This document shows, piece after piece, positions 45,081 through 56,770 of a DNA stretch of 64,000 nucleotides (positions within the stretch are counted from its first letter, which is position 1; each line of letters opens with the position of its first letter). The stretch covers positions 1 through 64,000 of the forward strand of contig JAPEVF010000082.1 in the NCBI GenBank assembly GCA_029747585.1, in the 5' to 3' direction. Made by a program: the position numbers and the translations under genes. A model generated the notes under the pieces. It was not told the origin of the DNA. It made no database searches and saw only the letters and a program-made list of their open reading frames with translations. This stretch comes from Pleurotus djamor (lineage: Eukaryota > Basidiomycota > Agaricomycetes > Agaricales > Pleurotaceae).

Positions 45081-48000
45081 TCATTGGCCTGTACATGGTG
45101 CAGTGGGAAGCGTCGCAGTAACCGCATCCCAAGCGCTGTGATCGGAAATGAACACCTCCAGACAAAATAATGAGTACACAGAGAACGTACTTAGGGTAAG
45201 AACAACCTTTCACAGGTCTACAATGATATGATTAGCTCAATGTCATTCCAGGAGGGAAACTTGATCATGGTCTTACACATAAGCGAGTGCCGTATCTTGG
45301 GCGTTCTTCCACCCATTTCCAGCGTCAACAGATGCTGCTGCTGTGAACGTAGGCGCAGGAAGAGTAATCGCAGCACCTGTCTGAGTATACGTGGGTAACA
45401 GTGCTATCTGGGTACCCGAGAAAGATGGTAATAGCGTAGCTGGAGGGAATGGGTAACTCTGGGGTGCCTTCAGTATCCCTGCTCCGGCCTAAATGAGAGA
45501 AGTATATCAGCATGGCTCCCGCCGAAGGATGGAAATAAGTATCTTACCCCTCCAGTTGCAGTTGCAGGGAGGGCGGTGAATGGCACCGATTTCGCCAAGG
45601 AAGAGCAATGGCCTATCGCTTCTCGAGGGTCTAGGATGTTTGAACTCAGAGAAGAAGCAAGGTGCGGAAAAGAAGCAAACCACCTTTCGGAATCCAGCCT
45701 CTCTCTAGACCTAGTTTGTAATGCCACATCGGGCTGGACGACGTTCCGAGGACGGTGGAGTTTCCTATTTTCCAGGTCCAAAAGAAAAAATTCTGCAACG
45801 CATCCATCGACGCCAAGGTGACTGTTTTGAGGGTATCCAAAGTCGCTTGATCATAAGACTGAGCTGGTATTGAGAAGGTATGATTGACTGCTGTTGTCGC
45901 CGACGCTTACCTCCCAATTATCATAAACGGAGCAGTCGCCATGCGATGGCTTCGAGCCCACGCCGTTGACCCTACCGACGCCGCTGATCAGTTTCGGAAG
46001 CGGCGCTGACGATGAAGTCGTTACCATAGTCCACAGTCATTCAAAGCAGCCGAAAACTCCCCGCCAAACGTCACACCGAATACATTAGAGGAACGATTGA
46101 TAGCACCAGCCCAATCACTGAAGAACCACGTTAAGTGTCTTATCAATGACGAAGACGGCATCCATACCAAGGTCTCTTGACCAATTGCTCCGACCTAGGG
46201 AACTGCTGTCAACCCCTGAATGGTGAGGGACGAAAAAAAACATACGCGAGAGGAGGTCCCTTGTAGAACGCCAAGTACTACGATGAAGGTCAGCTGAGAT
46301 TCGAAAAGATCAGCATTCAGGGCGAAAGAACGCGCACGGGATGTTGATCGAGTATCACGCGGTCAGAACCTTCAAGGAAACTGTGGGGGTGGCGGTCATT
46401 GGAGAATCTGAAGATTGATAGGGTCCAAACAGGAGATTGCGTACCCTTCCCAATTTGCTGGCTGCATATTCAATCAGACAAGGACGTCCATAAGAAGGGC
46501 AGACGACTTACTCCCTGGAATCCTTCATGAATCGCGATGTAAGGACCGGCTCCGGCCCCCACTCCTCTGGTAGAGCACATCAGGAAGCGGACGAAGAAAC
46601 AAGGCTCGTAGCACACTCACGTTGCATCTCTGATAGTGTCATATGCGGCGCGATAGAAGCTTTGCACTGAGGTTTTTCCAATAGTCTCCCACATTACCTC
46701 GTTGACGATACCCAGGCTGGAATTATGAGTTGAGTAGCCAATCACCGCTCCCGAATACAGGAGGGGGGAACTTACACACATACAACATCCTTGTATTGAT
46801 CCTGACTTATGAACTCGGCCAAAGTTCGTAGGTAAGACAGAGTCCTTTGAGCGTTGGCGATACCCATAACACCGTGCATACTATCAAACATTCATGGTTA
46901 GGTACTAAAAAGGGAGGTCAAGGATGGGGGCGTACAAGTTGACTGCACCACCTAGGTGGTTACATAAGTGAATAAATGAGCAAAACATCAACTCGACAGC
47001 GGATGCTTCCTGAATCTTACCTTTACCGGAGTGATTCTACGATCCCGAACAAGTAATACGTCTTCAGAACGACAGTGCATCATATCAAAGTGTCCACGTA
47101 CCCATCCATTTTGGCTGCCCGGAAGTGCGTGGAAGTCAAGATATATCCGTATACCGTATTTGCGAGCCCATTGAACGCTACAGGGGGTGAGTCTGCGTCA
47201 CTTTCTACTAACATGATATCAAACTCACGCCTTTAGGAAGTACGTCCACGAGGTACCCTTCAGGAAGGGTTCATTGTCCACGGTCTCTAGGGCCCAAAAA
47301 CCCAAGGGTATGCGAACCCAGTTGAGGCCAGCCGCAGCGATCTCTGCAAAGTCGGACTCGGTCTGCGAGATTATCAACGATCCAACGCTTGTCAGGATCA
47401 GTAGAATAAGATGGCTCACGATGAAGGTAGAGTAGTGGTGTTCCATTTCTTGGGCTAGATTATCGCCCATAGCGATGGAGAGGTCCCATTCATCACGAAC
47501 AGGGACACCAGCGATGGCATTGTATTTTTCAAACAATTCGGGAACGATGAAGGGCTCGGTCACTGTAATGAGAGGTTTAGACAAGATACAAAGCGAAGGA
47601 ACTTGTGCAAAATCCGACATACCAAGCCAACCTCTTGAAAGCGATTCATTGATAAGCACAGCGTGCTCAAATGGAAGCGTTCTTGTACTCACCCAAGATT
47701 GACTCCACGAACTTGGTCGGTCCCCCATACCCATTCTTCCGAACCCACTCTCTTCGACCAACTCTGCGCTTTTCCACCAGGCGCAAAAGGTTTTTTCGGG
47801 TCTGCAGCCCATTCACCACCAAAATTATTCACATATGTAAACGTGCTCCCATCCTCTGCCTGAACAACAGACCCGCTCTTCCCTGAAGTGGGTGAGTCTT
47901 TTCCAGCCGTTGGCCCATGACTTGTTTGCCCATCGCCATTTGTAGAAGTCTGGGCGTTAGAATGCTTGCGTCTTGGCAAGTAATGAGTGAGTAGCACTGG

Positions 48001-48484
48001 AACCACCACGGCGGCCACGACTATTAAGAAGATAGCGAGAACGACGCCCGCGCGAGTGATAACGCGTTTTCTACTTTGCTTAGGCGGTGAATCGGTGGGG
48101 GCGTCATGAAGAGTAGCGGCCTCGGAGCCAAAGGCGTCGAATGAATCCTTGAGTGTTAGGTTAGGCAGCGAATGTAATAAAAGGCAACAAGTTAGTTACC
48201 AATGGCGGCGGGGGGCTTAGCGAATCATCGAGGAATTTGGTGGGCGTTGGCGTTGAGGTGCGATCCCCTTGGGAAGGGGTATGGGGGGNTTTCAAGCATG
48301 GTCGCTCTGCATCCGCTTCGGGATGGTGATGCGTGGACTTGATAAAGGAATCGAGGCAGAGAGAAGCAGGAAGAAGCAGAAAGAAAGTAACGGTTCGCGG
48401 ACTTCTTTTCATGATCGAGATGCTTACGGGGCCACCAGGCTGAACGAAACAGGTTCCATATGTAAAGTTTATGGTGATGAACAA
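45081..48484 (-). CDS. Glucan exo-1,3-beta-glucosidase, GH5, membrane-anchored (D-type), many exons
   Basis: At least 14 exons. It hydrolyses terminal glucose from beta-1,3-glucan at the cell surface for wall remodelling. The N-terminus is Pro/Ser/Thr-rich, then a basic stop (KQSRKR) and one transmembrane helix AGVVLAIFLIVVAAVVVPVLL, giving a type II topology with the enzyme outside. The catalytic region shows VRGVNLGGWLVTEPF, LNWVRIPLGFWALE, LDFHALPGSQNGWNHSGK, the acid/base Glu in LGIVNEVMW, DQHPYLAF, the nucleophile Glu in GGEFSAALNDCGLW, and FFFWTWKIG...YKLGLERGWIPKDPREA. It ends AWDAVTATLPTAPCTGQ with the stop at 45081-45083. Useful introns: 48148-48199, 47634-47692, 47563-47622 and 47363-47419. 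The start is uncertain: a 5' exon ends near 48430 before a GTAAGC donor. An N at 48289 changes one residue. Confidence 0.85.
47623..47633 (-). other. 11-nt microexon of the glucanase gene
   Basis: AGGTTGGCTTG, flanked by a 59-nt intron (47634-47692, GTGAGT...TTTCAAG) and a 60-nt intron (47563-47622, GTATGT...ATTACAG). It supplies bases 3 to 1 of the codons for G-G-W-L-V, completing the NLGGWLVTEPF signature; omitting it would remove the tryptophan and shift the frame. Confidence 0.75.
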
Positions 48485-48567
48485 GCCCTGATGGCGGTCA
48501 AATACAGTGTCGATGATGATGATAAAATGAGAAACATATAATCGTACATAGGCGTGGTCCAGCGTTA

Positions 48568-49637
48568 TTATGGAGCTCCATCTCGCTCCATCTTTCGGCG
48601 TTTCCTCTCCTGCTCTTCGATTATCAATCTTTCCGCGGCGGTCATGGCAGCAGCAGGGCGCTTCTTGTCGTTGTTGCTGGAGCTGGAGGGTTCAGATGCA
48701 GCAGTGGACGAAGAGGCCTTCAAGGGGTTGGGTCGCTTGAGCGGGTTGGATTTCAGAGGGTTGGCAGAGGATAACTTCAATGGGTTGAGCTTGATACCCC
48801 CTGTAGCAGAGGCCGCAGGCTTCGAAGAGAATGACAGGACAACCTTCTCCGAGGTTTCATCCCTTTTCAAACCTTCTTCGACAGGAGGAGTGGCCGATGA
48901 TGATGTAGAGGCTTCTCCAGCCTCTGCGTTGGCACGTTCAATTTGCTCTGCTATCAATTGCCGTTCGCGCTGCTCATCGGATGTAGTCAATCTCTCCTTC
49001 TTCATACTTGCCTCCTGTGATAAGGGTCAGTCATAAGGAGATACGATAGAGTGAAATGAGGACGCACGGCTTTGGCGAGGGCTTTCGGACTGTTATCTAT
49101 CCACGCAATGTAAAGGCCCTTCTCTGTCTCGTCTACTCTGGCAACGCCGGTGCGACCCAAATGCTTGACAAACTCCGTTAAAGTAACCCATCTCGTAGCA
49201 TTCATATGGAGGTGTTCCTTTTCGGCGATGTACTCCTGGTAGACTGTGTTGGCCCGGACCCGATTCGTGCCAAATCTGCAAGGAGTGCAGTGACTGATCA
49301 GCTTCCCGAGCAATGACGCGCATATATATGGGACATACCGTCGTGAAAGAAGCTTTACAAAGGCTGATTGGAATTCGGCGGAAAAGTTGGCTATATGCTT
49401 GCCCGCGTGCTCCCCAACGACTAGCATTTGTCTTAGATGTGATTCAGAGGCGGCATGACACTTGAATCCGTTCTCATCGCGGCATTGCTTCTCGCAGACT
49501 TGACAGTACCAACGAAGACGTTGTAAGCCTTTCGACTTCATCTTGTTGGCAAGATATTTGGGTGTTCCAACTAGTTACAAGCAAATCAGCAAGAGGACCA
49601 GGGACACAAGAATGAGCCTACCTTCGGCGCGAGGCAT
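48568..49637 (-). CDS. KIN17: KIN17-like zinc-finger protein (DNA/RNA processing)
   Basis: Exons (minus): 49622-49637, 49339-49570, 49068-49275 and 48568-49014; 903 nt, 300 residues; introns 51, 63 and 53 nt. KIN17 is a nuclear protein linked to DNA replication, repair and mRNA processing. Near residues 25-50 is WYCQVCEKQCRDENGFKCH...SHL, a C2H2-type finger, followed by the winged-helix-like K17 domain, with NTVYQEYIAEKEHLHMNATRWVTLTEFVKHLGRTG and GLYIAWIDNSP. The C-terminal third is Ser/Lys-rich with an NPLK repeat (four or more copies) and a basic end (EEQERKRRKMERDGAP). No C-terminal KOW domain as in the animal protein is seen; shorter fungal forms are usual. The start is 119 bp from the divergently transcribed DSC3 gene. 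Confidence 0.88.
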
Positions 49638-49756
49638 GGTGGCGATGGAATGTTATAGACGGCTTCAAAGTTGTGGAAGAGGGAAATGGCAGAAATGTGG
49701 CTGACAGAAGCTGACAGAGTCAGGCCGACCACCCAAAGGACGCTTTCTCACGGTCG
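49638..49756. promoter_or_regulatory. Compact bidirectional promoter, KIN17-like / DSC3-like
   Basis: 119 bp between two divergent start codons (167 bp if the second in-frame ATG at 49805 is used). A CTGACAGAAGCTGACAGAGTC stretch holds a direct repeat of CTGACAGA near 49700. No TATA box is obvious. Confidence 0.5.
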
Positions 49757-51089
49757 ATGGCAGCGGTGCCACGTGCGCTCCACTCCCCGACCCTCTCGAC
49801 CGCCATGCCTGCGCTTCTCAGTGACAAAGCCAAAGGGAAACAACGGGCTACCGAGCAGCCAGACATTGAAAATGTGCAAATTCCTTCCAAAGAACTTGTC
49901 GTGCGCTTTACAGAGGGAGTGCCCGACCTCACTCTGGCCATGGGCCCGACGGACTTGGTCAGAGACGTGAAGAAGCAGGTATGCTGCCCAATTCATCCTC
50001 ATGCATATCCGGATATTTGTCTTACACTCATACTTTGATAGATTCGTGAACATCGCCCACAACTCAGGGACAGGCGACTTCGTCTCATCTACTCCGGTCG
50101 CTTACTGCTCGACTCTACACCAATATACGACTGTCTATCCACTATTGAGACGCGTCAGAAGCGGGCATCGGCAGGGGACAAACCCACGGGAAGCTCACCT
50201 AGTTCGCCTACCAATCCCTTGCCCCCAGGCAAGCTTTCGGATGAGGAAACTGGCCCAAGTCACATCTGGATTCATTGTTCTGTCGGCCCGAAACTTGAGC
50301 CTAACGAGGAGGAGGATGAAGGTGACGGTCAGGTGCGTAGTATCGCTAGCAACGTCTCACGACAAGCGTTCCAAAAGCNTCTGATACACATTCCGCAGTC
50401 AGGACAACTGCAGCCTGTTCGCGGCTTCGATCGTCTCGTCGCCCTGGGCTTCTCGGAAGATGACATCCAGAATTTCCGTCAACAGTTTCATAGTCACTCT
50501 AATATTAACTACCTCGATGCGGCCGAGTTTGAGACAGAGGAGGAATGTGAGTGACGCGTAGCCTCCATACACTGGTTGTTAATTTGCCCCAAGATTCCGA
50601 GCACGCTCGCGCATTGGAAGAGCAATGGATAGACAATCTATCTTCCCCTTCAACTGCCTCGCTCTCTTCTTCGCCCTCCTCTTCATTTACTTCTTCCATT
50701 ATGCTCGGATTGGTCGTCGGCTTCTTTTTCCCGTTAATTCCATTCTTCTATATGCGCAAGGTATTATGGAATCCTCCCATGTCCTTCGCGGTCCCTGACT
50801 TATTCTCCTTCAGTCCCGTTCTCCAGTAGTCTGGGAGGATGGTCGAGATCTACATGAAGGGTTGGGAGGAGTGGGAAGTGTGATATTCTCGTGAGTTGAC
50901 CTTGTTCTTCGTTTCCTTCACCTTCGAACACATCATGGCTCCTCTTCCTCCTTGTCCATCTGACTGAGGGCTGACTTCCTTGTTCTATCATTCATTGGAT
51001 ACAGGCGCCGAATGCAGATGGGCCTTGTAGTCGGCTTTTTGGTCAACTTGATGTTTGGGATGTGGCGCTTTCTCTTGGAAACAGCATGA
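49757..51089 (+). CDS. dsc3: DSC E3 ubiquitin ligase complex subunit 3-like protein (DUF2407)
   Basis: Exons: 49757-49978, 50042-50332, 50399-50546, 50594-50760, 50814-50890 and 51005-51089; 990 nt, 329 residues. In fission yeast the Golgi DSC complex ubiquitinates the SREBP homologue to start sterol-responsive cleavage. The N-terminal half reads as a ubiquitin-like fold (LVVRFTEGVPDLTLAMGPTDLVRDVKKQIREHRPQL...RLIYSGRLL). A linker with GFDRLVALGFSEDDIQNFRQQFH is followed by two membrane segments (MLGLVVGFFFPLIPFFYM and MGLVVGFLVNLMFGMW). The intron at 50333-50398 is 66 nt with no stop, so it could be read through; GTGCGT...CCGCAG argues for splicing. A second in-frame ATG at 49805 is an alternative start. 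One N at 50379. Confidence 0.82.
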
Positions 51090-51595
51090 CGGTGACGTCC
51101 TGACGACACGAGTTCGACTATCGAGCACTGAGATTTACCTAGACGAGCCTCATGGTGTTGTGTCTTGTGGGTCCTTGATACTTCTAACACAAAGTTCTCT
51201 CCTCCTGGATGACGTCCCGAGTTTTTCGCGCATCTCATCCGCCCATATCCTCGCGTTAGCGCGCTGCATTTTGCTGATGCTATGTTCGTATCTTGCTGTT
51301 AATCTTGCCATCCCCTCCAAGTACCTCGAGTATTGGTATCTCGAATACGTACCCTGATTGTAGAGGTCATCGCTCATCGATAATTACATAACGGATCTGA
51401 TCAACTTGCTTACCCCGTTTGAACGAAGGGTTTGTCGTTGTAGTCGCACAATTTTTTNGGGAATCCGTCTTCTCTTTCACCTTTCTTCCATTCAAGTTGT
51501 GCTGTCGTTTTAGGCTCTCTGTATACTTATACCCATCGCGTGCGGTATCTTGGGGCGACGTCTTTTTTCTTGTCTCTTGAAACACTACGACTCTC
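51090..51595. other. Promoter region of the importin gene
   Basis: About 500 bp without a recognisable gene; CT-rich sequence just before the importin ATG. N at 51460 next to T6. Confidence 0.4.
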
Positions 51596-54500
51596 ATGGA
51601 CCTCCAAACTCTCTCTAATCTCTTCGCGACGACTCTTAGTCCAGATCCCAATGTCAGAAAGGCTGGCGAGCTCCAAATCCGAAAAGTAGGCCCTTTCATT
51701 CACCAGAATTGCTGTCAATTAGACACTTAATGTTATCTTTAATTCCATGTTCTTATCAATTACGCTAGGTTGCCAATGAAGAAGGCCTCATCACAGCTCT
51801 TCTCCAGATTATTGGAGCCGATACAGTCGATATGTACGTGTTTCGACGCGTTTCTGGTCCTCTAGCACCTTTCTACTCGACGATCTAACTCCTTGACGCG
51901 CAGAGCCACCCGCCAGGCATGTGCTGTGTGGCTGAAGAACCGCGTCTTTACCCACTACAACCCCGAGCCCAGCACCGAACGGGTGCCTATACCTGCCTCG
52001 GACAAGCAAGCGCTGAAAGCTTCCGTGTTCCAGTTGATATCGGCCTCGCCGTCTCGTAGCATCAGTCTCCAACTCGCGAATACCTTGAAGAACTTGGTTG
52101 TCAATGATTATCCTGATCACTGGCCCGGATTGATTGATGAAGTGAAAAGACTGCTTGCGAGTGGCGCGGTTAGGGACGTTCATGCAGGTTGCTTGGCCTC
52201 ATTGGAGGTTATCAGGGCTTTCAGGTAGGCATCGCGATAGTGGCTGTCTACTCTATGACCTGCAACATTGATGATCTCAATCATATAGGTTCCGTCAGAA
52301 AGCCGATATCCTCCCCGGTGTCATCGAGCAGCTATTCCCATCCTTGGTCTCAATTGCCACCCAGATGTTGCACTCTGTTTCCAACCCAGGAGCGTCGAAT
52401 ATCAATCCAGCATCACAGGAGATCCCCGCGATGCTACACTTGATCTTGAAGACCTACAAGACTTCTATCATTGTCAACTTGTCCGAACATCAGCAAAATG
52501 TTGATAGTTTCGTTCCTTGGGGTCAACTTCTTTTCGCAGTCATCAAGTTCCAGGTCCCTGCCGAAGCCGTCCCTGCGGATGAGGAAGATAGAGAACGATG
52601 TGAATGGTGGTTGGCCAAGAAATGGGCGTACGGTGTATTATTCCGCCTTTTCCATAGGTATATCAGTTCTTCTTTCAGGGATCGGTAAGCTGACACAATG
52701 TGGCAGATACGGAAACCCATCGCAGCTCCCCTCTACGATGAAGGAAGCATACAAAACTTTCGCAGCGCGCTTCGTGGAAACCTTTGCACCGGAGATTCTT
52801 TCCACCTACTTAACCCAAGTTGAACTCTTCGTGTCCGGGCAATCGTGGCTTTCAAACAAGTGTCAGTACCAGATTTTCCAGTTCTTCACAGAATGGTGGG
52901 TTCATTTGCGCTTTAACCTCTAAATTTTTACTCATCCACCGATCACCGATCAGCGTGAAACCCATGTCTACCTGGAAGCTTTTGAAGCCGCATTTCGAGA
53001 AACTCGTTTCGTCTTTCGTATTCCCCCAGCTTTCGTTCACAGCTGCCAAACAAGAGCGCTGGCAGAATGATCCCGTAGACTATGTTAGGACGTCCGTTGG
53101 TTCGTTGCTTTCAGGTCCTTACAACTGGTAGAGTTAGAACTGATCGTTCATTGACAGATGAATATGAGAACTACGCTACTCCCATCTCCTCGGCCACCAC
53201 TTTCCTTCTCTCGATTGCCAGCAACCGAACAAAATCAACCCTCATGCCGATCTTGGCTTTCATCAACTCGGTATTGAACTCGTATGTCCAGTGAACACCT
53301 GTCAACGTATATGCAATTCACCATCTTCCAGTAACCCGTCTGCCCCTCAGCGCTTCGGTGCACTGAACATGACTGCAGCTCTGGGGCCCTGCATCATGAG
53401 ACACCCGGACGTCCGTCCCAACATGGAACAGTTCGTCCTACAGCATGTCACCCCAGCTTTCACCGCAAGCGAACCATATCTCAAAGCCATCGTAAGTCCA
53501 TTAACCTCTATACCCTGGAGCAAGAAGCTTATAAGGTATATAGGCCTGTGAAATTATCGGAACGTTGACAAAACTGGGCATTCAATGGAGCAACGAGGAG
53601 GTACGAGTTATATTCTTGCCTCAGCGCTCAATAATGCTACTAAATCTAAATATACTTCCGTGCAGAATTTGAACGTTCATTTCCACGCTGTTGCAAATGC
53701 CCTTGATGACCCCGAATTCCCTGTCCGTGTTCAAGCTGCTCTGGCTCTCACTGAGTTGGTTATTGCACATGAGAGCGGCGAGTGCCACCTTTTCCCGCCA
53801 GACTTTTGCAACGCGCTGACTCCCCCATAGTTAGAGTCGCTGTAGCACCAAAGGTCGGGAAGGTCATCCAAGGTGGGTACACACGGCATGCAATCTGATC
53901 ATGGCCCCTCATGCCCACACACCATAGACCTTCTCAAGCTCTCCGATGAGACCGACCTCGATATTCTCAACCGAAGCATGGAGGTTATGGTTGAGCAATT
54001 CCAGACAGAGCTCTTACCTGTGGCCGCCCAGCTGACTGCTCGTTTGGTAAGCCTCAGACGGTTCTAACCATCTTGCTTCCTCTGACGTTGGGCTGTCCTG
54101 TAGTGCGAGTCATACCTCCGACTCTGCACGGAAATTACCTCCCGGGATGACGCCGGTATTGCCAACCTCGATCTGGACGCTCTGCCCGATGTCGACGAAG
54201 ACAAGACCTTTGCCGCCATGGGTGTTTCCAAGACCATTCGTTCTGTATGTGTTAGTTATCGGAGGTGTTGAAGCCATGCATACTCACGTTCTTCAGGTTA
54301 TTGGTTCGATCGACAGCTCGCCAGAAATCCTATCTCAAGTACAAGAAGTGGTCATTCCCGTCATCCTCTACACACTTCAGAACAAACTCCTTGGTACAGC
54401 GCATGCTGCCAGTCTATGACTTTAACTGATATGCCTTGGCTAGACCTGTTTGACTATACATTTGACCTGGTCGATAGTCTCACATTCAAAATGCGATCCA

Positions 54501-55874
54501 TCTCGCCCAGTATGTGGCCCGTCTTCGAAGAGACATACAAACTTTTCAAAGGCGAAGCCATCGACTTCTTGGACGGTGCGTGACCGATACCCGCTCTTAC
54601 TCTGAGTCAATGCCTGACACATTGTGCAGAGATGCTCCCGTCGCTCGACAACTTTGTCTCCTTCGGAACGGATGTCTTCAAAGCGCGTCAAGACTACCGT
54701 CACATGGTCTTGGATATCTACACTACCGCCATGAGTGCTCCTCAATTGGGAGAGAATGACCGAGTTAACGGCTCTAAGCTTGCGGAATCCATCTTGCTCA
54801 ATCTGAGAGGCGTTGTCGACGACGTATGTGCCTTCTGCGTCTAGCTTCACAACTTCTGGTTCAATTGTGGTTGATTTAGGCATTGTCGGTAATTATCGCG
54901 ACGGCTCTTAAGAACCTCGATACTTGCGAAACTTCAGCACTCCGTCTCGCTAACCTCGAAGTTTTGATTAATGCCGTCTTGTATAACCCACAGGCCGCTC
55001 TTCATTTTATGGAGAGTAACGCACCGGGCCAGGCCCGTGTTTTCTTCGACAGATGGTTCGAGTCCATCCAGAACGCAGATGCCCGTCTTCCACGAGTGCA
55101 TGACAAGAAGCTCAGCATCCTTGCCCTTTGTGCGCTGATGGAGATGGACGAAGCAGCCATTCCCGCAACGTTGAAAGAAGGCTGGCCTCACATCGTTGGC
55201 GGCGCATTGAAGATCTTCAAGGGCCTACCAACGGCCATAGCCAGTTCGTGCTATTGATTGAGCCTACAGGCTAGTTGCTCACCCCCTATCAGATCGCAAG
55301 ACTTTGGAAGACGACTACAACAACGAATCAGACGATGAGACTTTCGATGATGGCCTGTTGAACATGAATGATAATGATGGTTGGTTATCTCTTCGAACGT
55401 AAACAGTTCGTCGTTAACCTACTCTCACGCAGACGATGTCTGGGATGAAGACTCTGCTTATCTGGAAATGCTAGCCCAAGAGGTTTGTGTTGCGCTTTGT
55501 TTCTCGTATGCAACATCCGTAACCCATTGACTGTAGAGTGCGCGATTGCGCGAGAAAGGGGACCGAAGAGATACGGTTGCTGAGGAAGACGACGAAGAAG
55601 AGTCTTCTGATTCTGACATCGAAGAGGAGCTCGGCTTCATAACACCCCTCGACAATGTGGATCCATATGCATCGTTTAAGCATGCTTTGACTAGTGCGTC
55701 CTTCCTCTCACCCAGTATGATTGTTCTTGATCACCTCATGCTCACTTAGCCTTCCAAATGAAAAATCCATCTGGCTATCAGGCAGCTACCACAATCTTGG
55801 ATGTCGAACATCAAACTCTTCTCATGGAAGTTATGCAAAAAGCAGATGCCCCACCATCAAACCCTCCCGCGTAA
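51596..55874 (+). CDS. Importin-7/8-like karyopherin (Nmd5/Sxm1 family)
   Basis: About 20 exons; roughly 1,030 residues. It imports cargo such as ribosomal and histone proteins through nuclear pores in the related yeast and animal proteins. It starts MDLQTLSNLFATTLSPDPNVRKAGELQIRK (first intron 51686-51768), continues with the importin-beta N-terminal repeat (ATRQACAVWLKNRV...) and HEAT-like helices throughout, e.g. FRQKADILPGVIEQLFPSL, RFGALNMTAALGPCIMRHPDV, NLNVHFHAVANALDDPEFPVRVQAALAL and SVIIATALKNLDTCETSALR. Near the end is the acidic stretch typical of this subfamily (DVWDEDSAYLEMLAQE, then EEDDEEESSDSDIEEELG), followed by LDNVDPYASFKHAL and the end ADAPPSNPPA; stop at 55872-55874. Introns are mostly 45-75 nt; several exons are under 100 nt. 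No lesion seen, although not every junction was summed. Confidence 0.88.
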
Positions 55875-56770
55875 CGAGGAAGAACTTCTCTCCCATAACT
55901 ATGTAACGTGCTTCTGTATTTCACACCGCGTATTCTGTTTTGCAACAAGGTTGTAATCGCCGGAGACTCATCAATTTTTCCTAGTTTTATCGTTCCTGAA
56001 TGCCTGATATGTGATCTCTGTGCTATGTCTGTAGTATAATCAATTCAAAAGTGCCGTAAAAACTGTCGGTATCCGGGTACCTCTAGGTCTTATGCAACTT
56101 ATAACCCCAGGCGGGTAGCCTCCGCTTCCTACTTACTAACCGATTCACGCTTTCTGCCAAGCAAGGAGTCAATCATGGCGCTGGGAAGTAAATGATCAAG
56201 AATGGTTGGAGGACGTGGTGACAGGTGTGGTTACTTTTGGTGGCTTGATAGGAGTCACCGCTACGATCACGCATTTATATCGACGTCCGTAACCGCATCC
56301 TCACCATTTCGAATCGTTTGATGATCGTGGCGGGTGTTGGCGGTACGACCCAAACATTATTTATCAGTTAACAACGCGATCGCCATGCTCCATCTGTGCC
56401 ATAACCATCCTCGATGCTCCCCCGAGCGGGACGTACCCATGGTCTTAGTGACCGTTGGACACAAACAGCCGACGATCAGAATTTCGCAGATGATCAAAAG
56501 GGAATGGGTTTAAGCAGCCACCGTTTAGCAAGTTGTTATTATTACACCATGTGGGGCCATTCAATACAGGGAGACTATTATCAGAGCAAAAATAGCAAAA
56601 ACCCCAAGTGGAATGGATGCAAGATGGCGCGCAGTGCCAGCGATGGTATGTATACAAAAGGGAAAAGCGAGCCGACTCATTGTGATGTAGATGAGCCACA
56701 GAGTAGTGGAATCTGTTTCGATTCTTTTTTCTGGCTTGGGGAGGGACGTAATGGCTCCATGCCTCGAGTC
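55875..56770. other. Convergent 3' flanks of the importin and ARP6 genes
   Basis: About 900 bp between two converging genes, longer than the other intergenic gaps in this block. The 124-codon + frame at 56414-56788 overlaps ARP6's last codons in antisense and has no motif. No gene is supported. Confidence 0.4.

Noticed and set aside
48554..49036. 160-codon + frame
   Set aside because: Antisense shadow of the KIN17-like C-terminal exon, which has family motifs and clean splice sites.
51367..51718. Minus-strand frames over the importin start
   Set aside because: They overlap the importin's first exon, which matches the family from its first residues.
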